A stretch of 64,000 nt of DNA from Owenia fusiformis (Eukaryota; Annelida; Polychaeta; Sabellida; Oweniidae), in the NCBI GenBank assembly GCA_903813345.2, contig CAIIXF020000001.1:56251885-56315884 (forward strand). Reading direction: 5' to 3'. The notes below the pieces were generated by a model, which was not told the DNA's origin, did no database searches, and saw only the letters and a program-made list of their open reading frames with translations. The number at the start of each line of letters is the position of its first letter. The stretch's first letter is position 1. The position numbers and the translations under genes were made by a program. Shown here piece after piece: positions 58,001-64,000 of this stretch.

Positions 58001-58366
58001 GTAAGCCTCGAGAGCTCAAGGAAAACAAATAAAACTACCCTTCTAATTTACTACTGTAAACATCTTTTTACAATATATATAACAAAAATCGATCTCAAAT
58101 GGATAGTGGTTTATAATATTATCATAGTTGCTCACATGAATTCTAATAGCACAGGTCAATTCCGTTATATACATCCAATATTTCCGTAAAGCTATCTCAG
58201 AGCGACATACGGCAATGAGGAGCGTTTCGCTATTGGAATTTTATTATGAAAATCAATACTGTGTATGTATACGTATATTGCTGCTTCACGGAAACTGGGC
58301 TAATGATGATATGATGTAGCTATGTGTTGGCATGCAGCAATGGAGTGACAAGAATAAGCGTAAGTC
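55093..58366. other. Intergenic region upstream of the HUNK-like kinase
   Basis: Divergent spacer between the minus-strand gene at 55092 and the kinase. No exon recognised. 57300-57520 is a degenerate CATTGTATT-type low-complexity tract. Untranslated exons and the kinase promoter may lie here, but no core motif is convincing. Confidence 0.4.
57300..57520. repeat. Degenerate CATTGTATT low-complexity repeat
   Basis: Dozens of imperfect repeats of a 9-10-base motif (TGCATTGTATTA and variants) without a fixed period. It looks like an old, decayed satellite or slippage product. Confidence 0.6.
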
Positions 58367-61300
58367 ATGGGCAGGAAGATTCGTTACATCGGCCGATATG
58401 TCATGGAGGCCCGGACATTGGGGAAGGGCAATTTTGCCCGTGTTGAATTGGCCATACACAACATTGCTCATTGTAAGGTCGCCATCAAAATAATTGATAC
58501 ACGTAAGATTAAGGAGGATTATGTTAAGACGAATCTCCACCGTGAGGCGAGGATCATGGCACAGTTAAGACACCCAAACATCATTAGATTGTTTGAGACA
58601 TTAAAAGCAACAACGCTGTACTGTTTAGTGACGGAATTCGCGGCGGGAGGGGAACTTCTTGCGTACATCAAGACTCAGAAGGACGCTAGGCTGACTGAGA
58701 CACAAGCGAGGCCGTATGTTCGCCAGATGCTCTCCGCTCTTCATTATCTCCATGATCGTGATGTAGTCCACAGAGACCTGAAAATGGAAAATATCATGCT
58801 TGATGAGAGTAAGAAAAATATAAAGATAATCGACTTTGGACTGAGCAACATTTATAACAAAGAATATCAGTTGAAGACACATTGTGGATCCCCCGAGTAC
58901 GCGGCGCCAGAGCTGTTTATTCAAGGCAAGACATATGGGCCAGAGGTTGATATTTGGAGTCTAGGGGTGATTATGTATGCCCTTGTTGTTGGTCGACTTC
59001 CATTCACGACGCCATACACTGACCAGTACCGCCGACAAAAACTCCTCCAACAAATCAACAAGGGACTTTCACAGTATCATGAAAAGGAGATGGTCTACCT
59101 TACAACAGATTGCAAAAACATTCTTCGTCAGTTGATTGAGCCTAATGCTGAACTGAGGCTCCCTTTGCTGGAAATTGAGATCCACGCGTGGACCACAAAG
59201 GGCGGGAGGTCACCATTCTACCCATACCAACCTCCCCCAAGAGACAAAACAATTAGATCTCAGGTAAAAATACTATATATGGCTCATACTTAAGCCCGGG
59301 CATTTTCTTTAATTTTACTTTTAGTCTCCATTCATCTGGAATGTAAAAGTAATATCAAGAATCAAGAATTATGAAAATGAAACCTATAAATGCTTGTCTA
59401 GTCTAATATAAGCAGTTGTATACTTTACAAAACAAAAGCACTCAGGAAATCGATCCCAAGAGAAATGTTCTGGTTAGTATAGCTTGTATAAAGACAATAA
59501 AAATCATTATGCACGCAGTATATGTTCAACTCAACATAAAAAGAACAAAAAGGAAGAGAACTGGGAGCTGTCAGTGCATTTGTGACCCCATCTCCCAAAA
59601 TGGCTGCTCCGTGTGACAAGAAACAGAGTGACTATTTATCTGCGTATTCACAAAATATTTCCCGATCATGGTGATAACCTTGATCGATGTTTTTCTTGCT
59701 AAGTCATAATGATAAAACTGAAACCTGTTACTAGTATGCTAAATTATTAATCAGACAATATTGGGACCTGGTGGTATTAAACTGACACTTGTCATCATTT
59801 GCGACTTGACTTTAGAGATAAATGTTAAAAATAAATTTCGAATTCTTTTGATGACACACCAATATATTATTTAATCAGCGTTCGTGTGTATTATGATTTT
59901 AATAGCGTGTTTTTGGTATTTATCCCATTGCATTTTATAATCAATAACGTCGTCAATAAGTCAACCAGGATTCTAAGCACACTCTTTGTTACCTATGAAT
60001 CGTGCCTAAATTGCTTTCATTAATATCAGCACGTAAGTCACAAACTCATACACAAAGCCAGAACACCAATATAAAACAACAACTATAAATAACCGTTCCA
60101 TGAAAACATTCCTGAATAAGTGAAAGGTCCACTAGCTTTCAATCAGGTTTAGTCAAAAGAGCAAGAGTGGAGCAAGAAGTAAGACATATAGAAATACAGA
60201 AATACAAATTCGTATTTTGGCCATAATATCTCATGATGCGGAGGAGACTACCGTGACACAATCAACACGGTTGTTTCTGATTCATATGTATTGTCAATTT
60301 TTTTCCTTCGCATAGTCTGTTCTTATTGGAAACTTGAAATATTAGGGCACTTGTGTTCAATTTGTTATAAACTAGGCTATTGGGAGTCCTTCCAAAACGC
60401 TTGTAAATTCAGTAACTGATTTATACTGATTTTAGTATACAATATAAAATGCATACTTGCTCTAAGTTATGTAGTTCTGTCTCAGACGTTACCAGTGCAT
60501 TGTTGATGAAGTTTCAAAATGTTTATATTTAAAATTGGAATTCTTATGACTGGATTTAATTCATATGGACGGGCGTATTTGCTTCCCATCAATCAACCAA
60601 CAAAATGTGTTTAAGTTGGTAAGTCATAACCTAAGATCAGGCGAGCTATGAACTGTAAAACCTTGTTATTCTTTGGGTAGTCAAGTCATAACCTTTCGAG
60701 ATTCAGGCTATCAACTAAAATTGAACAATTTACAACTGCCACATCACCAATACCATGAATACGTTCGGTTCAAACCCAATGTATTTTTTGGAATCTTGTA
60801 ACCATGACAACTTATAAAATGGGACTTAAAAAACTATTCATTCTGAAAGAGTATATCATATGCTTTAAAATGATATATAACACTATATATGTATGCCCAT
60901 GTATATACAATATATATTATTTCAGAGGTACCATATATGGCAATTTTCAAAATATCGTCAGTATTATAGTGCTTTTTGCCCCAGTATTGAATGAATTCAA
61001 CTCAAATCCTTTAAGATCGGGCTGCCCACCAACCCTGTAAAGGTTGACCCCCCAAAACGACCCCGAGTTTTTTAATGTTTTTTATTGTCCCTGTACAGTC
61101 AATATAAATAGTTTCCAGAGCTTGGTTTAAATGTGATGAATGATTCAGGAATTCTACATGCTTAAATTAAGACATGGTTCAATAATGATTCGCTAGCGCA
61201 CTTGAATGCATTAGGCATTGTTAATCACTCTGTTGTATAATTGAACTATATTATTTGGGAGTTATTGTTTGTTCTGCAATGGTTAAGAGTGTCAAAACAG

Positions 61301-64000
61301 GCACTGACCTTCAACTTTACCAGTTTACCAAACAGCCCATATGTTTAGCAGGCAACGGTTTATGGTCCTCTTCCAGAAGAGTCTTGTTGGCCATTGTAAT
61401 GGCTGATTTTGAGTGTGTGATACAGCACCATTTTACTAGAGCCATTACGGTCTACATCATACGTCTGTCTCCCTAAAGTAGTCCAACAGTGCTCAAGTAC
61501 GAATCAATTCTTACTGGCAATGCGGGTGAAAATGATGGTTCCTATGACTGTATGACTGAATGCACGATCATTCGGCATCCAAAACATTACTACTATGGGT
61601 TGCTAATTTCCCAGATCTACTGCAGAAAATAAGACCCAAGAGATGAATACAATAAAAGAGTGATTGACAACTTTTCCAGATACATGTACATTCATGTCGG
61701 GACAGCCGATCAGAACCATCATTTTGATCATACTTGTTAGATAGCATTTCTGAACACCACTTGAAGTGTTCATTAACTAATTGAGCTACTCTTTTGAAAA
61801 CTAAAGAGTCAAAGAGTCTGTCTCCGTGGAACATTGGGGGTGTTTTCACAATGTTGATCCCATCTTTTCTTAATCCTAGATCCCATAATGGCATTGTACT
61901 TAAGATAGTCAAGTTGCCGATCAATATTGTGCTTTAGGTCTCGTCAAGTAAGTTAGAAACCTTAGATCAGGCTAAAACAACCTGTTAGATCCGACTATAA
62001 TTGGAAGACATTGCCCAACTAAATATACATTTGAGATTCTTAAGATGTGGATAGTTATGTCTGTATGGACTTTTAGGTAATCAAAAACAGTTCAATATTA
62101 TTTTGAAGATAGATAACTGCTAGTAAATAGCATAAGAATACTAATTACATGCATATGGTTTGTTCTTCCAGGTCATAGAGGAAATGTCTAAACTGTTGGA
62201 TATGGAAAGAGAAAAAGTTGAAAGGACTGTACACGAGTACAAGTCAGATGAGGTATCTGCAATGTATAACATGATGCTGGATGAAAAGAAAAGAGATCTG
62301 GGTTACTTTGAGCAGGACCATACGCTGAGACAACATCTGAGAGTAGCTCATGGGAGGCATATCATGCGACAAAACACGCACGACACAGACATCTCAGAAA
62401 ATGACGACTCCAGCCCCAGAAAGGTAACATTAAAGGAAAAATTTGAAAGAGTTGAGGAGAATGGATTTGTTAAAGATACCACTTCAGAAACACGCCAGAT
62501 TCAAGACCCTGTGCAGTCTACTTCGTATGATGTATGCCCTAATACCAGTAGTTCTAAACTGATTCCAATCTTGAGGCAACCGCAGAAAGTGAGCCAGGTC
62601 CATCAGTCGCTCCTTGGAGATACTGCTAACGATGCCGACAGACCCATGGCTGCTTTATCCATTGCAGCCCATCTTCACCCAAGGCCTAAAAGTCCCAGCA
62701 AAATACCTGCACCTTTATTTCAAGCATCGATAGTAGACAATATTGGAGCGCACGGACAAAACTCAACATCAATTGGGGAACTTTATAAAGTCCCTGATAA
62801 AGACATAGTGAATAATAACAAACACCCACCAACCGCCCACCATAGGTGTAATAGTAGTAGTTTGGCTAGGAATAACGGGTTTCCAGAGAAATCTAAAACT
62901 CGGGTTTCTCCCCCATGTAGACCGTCAACTCTAAGAATGGAGCAAATACCAAATGAAAGTCAGAATAGAAAAGCTAAACGTGGTTTGGAACCGGACAAAA
63001 GTAAAGGAGCCATCTCAAAATATGCATACATACCTCCTCCAGTTGCACCAGCACTATCTACCACAGACAGCAATAACAGCTCAGACTGGCGGACTGATTT
63101 TAGATACATGGCCCACTCACCGGTGGAACTTGCTCCGAAAGCAGTTTCTGAGACCATGTCTAGTATCGGATATACTCCAAGTCCTGCTAATGACCTTGAT
63201 GAACCTGATCATATGTTTGAATTCCCCAAGGGTGATGACCCTTTGCAGTTAGTTAATGCCTCAGATGATGAAAAATTGCAGTGTTTGTCCAAAATGGGAC
63301 CCGGTGATTACCCATGTATTAATGACAGTATGCCCTTTGAATTTGATATTGAGGAGCCCGAGCCATATAGACCCACCAATTACTGTATCGACGAGGAGAG
63401 TTTAGAAAGAAAGATATCTGAGATAAAATTGACAGATTCTAAAACGTATCTTATTAATAAAATGATCAATAAAGTTGATGCCTGTGATATACCTAATGCT
63501 TCCACCGAGAGACTTCTGGCTTGCTCTAATGACCTCCAAAGTGACTCCACTACATATCCATCAAAAAATGGTACTGCTTGGCACTCCAACCTTCGCTCAA
63601 CCAAACAATCTAATGGACGTATCAAAGGTAGATCAAAGCTTAGTAGCCAGCTAAATAAATTTGTCAACCCAAGGGCAAAGTGTAAAAAACCTAGCGAACG
63701 AGAACCTGCATGTGATCAGCCCGTAGAGGAAGTCAATGGTCCAGCTATGCAAGCCCCACTGCCAGCTACCCTCGCTTCTTCCCATGATTCTTCCAGTTTA
63801 ATAGCTGCTTCCAATGGCAATAATAATATGATAAAAGCTTCTGCAAAAGCTGAATTAGCAATAGAGGATACTGAGTCCAACGGGTCCATCACGGATGTCA
63901 CATTTCGTGGTAAAGATGCCATCCTTGATAAAACACATGCGCATGATATTGACACGACAGGCGACGAGGATCAACAACGTAAAACAACGAACTCTAGTGG
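58367..64000 (+). CDS. HUNK: HUNK-like AMPK-related serine/threonine kinase (incomplete at right edge)
   Basis: Exon 1 (58367-59263, 299 codons, phase 0 donor CAG|GTAAAA) holds the whole kinase domain. Glycine loop LGKGNFARV (18-26), VAIK with K41, helix-C glutamate E60, HRDLKMEN with catalytic D137, DFG 156-158, and activation loop LKTHCGSPEYAAPE with T171 at the LKB1-target position. Exon 2 (from 62172) stays open past 64000. It begins with a UBA-like segment (VIEEMSKLLDMEREKV), then a long Ser/Pro/Asn-rich region that includes KYAYIPPPVAP, like the IPVPPPRTP motif of vertebrate HUNK. The domain order and the C-terminal segment after the kinase favour HUNK over SNRK, NIM1 or SIK. The split into one kinase exon and one huge tail exon, and the 2.9-kb intron between, are unusual. 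The product is expected to be cytosolic; its substrates are unknown from sequence. Confidence 0.85.
59264..62171. other. Intron of the HUNK-like kinase gene
   Basis: AT-rich, bounded by GTAAAAATAC and a TTCTTCCAG acceptor. I see no nested gene, RNA gene or clear transposon; the longest frame is a 118-codon minus-strand one (61568-61924) without recognisable motifs. Confidence 0.6.

Overview
This is nuclear DNA of an animal: AT-rich, with intron-split genes that have GT-AG boundaries, no operons or Shine-Dalgarno sites, animal-specific protein families, two pol III tRNA genes, and many short inverted-repeat DNA transposons and minisatellites. A SUEL-type lectin domain, G/C-tract 'GCCCGTAGCCAG' repeats and a 'GTCCGTCTGTC'-type repeat at 11.6 kb are familiar from marine invertebrates. 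A lophotrochozoan such as a mollusc, annelid or brachiopod seems plausible, but the sequence alone does not settle this.

Layout. 1-9.7 kb is mostly repeats. It holds a probable first coding exon on the minus strand (5448-5615), a doubtful plus-strand exon (2198-2549), a TTAA-flanked foldback element interrupted by a second insertion, a MULE-like element with 9-bp target duplications, and three copies of one MITE. 9.7-19.8 kb is a BORCS8 gene (plus strand). Its 8-kb first intron holds an opposite-strand theta-class glutathione S-transferase gene (13391-15919) and several transposons. 21.8-23.3 kb is a GT10 fucosyltransferase (minus) whose membrane anchor lies in a different frame from its catalytic domain. 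23.5-26.2 kb is repeats, including a 1.7-kb element with CAC...GTG ends and 5-bp target duplications.

28.1-35.9 kb (minus) is the most interesting locus. It is a seven-exon gene that reassembles in frame into a 1080-residue type I membrane protein: signal peptide, uncharacterised domain, SUEL lectin, CUB, sushi, mucin-like stalk, one membrane segment and a tyrosine-rich tail. A 53-bp minisatellite of about 30 copies begins inside its last codons, and a 36-bp minisatellite fills one intron. 39.2-41.2 kb (minus) is a complete Hairy/Enhancer-of-split repressor ending in WRPW, with a cluster of perfect Su(H)/CSL sites, which suggests direct Notch control.

48.0-55.1 kb (minus) is a probable three-exon gene for a small type II membrane protein, with two near-identical tRNA-Lys(TTT) genes and several transposons in its introns. 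58.4 kb to the right edge (plus) is a HUNK-like AMPK-related kinase that runs off the window. All gene models come from reading frames, splice signals and intron phase only; no transcript or database evidence was available.
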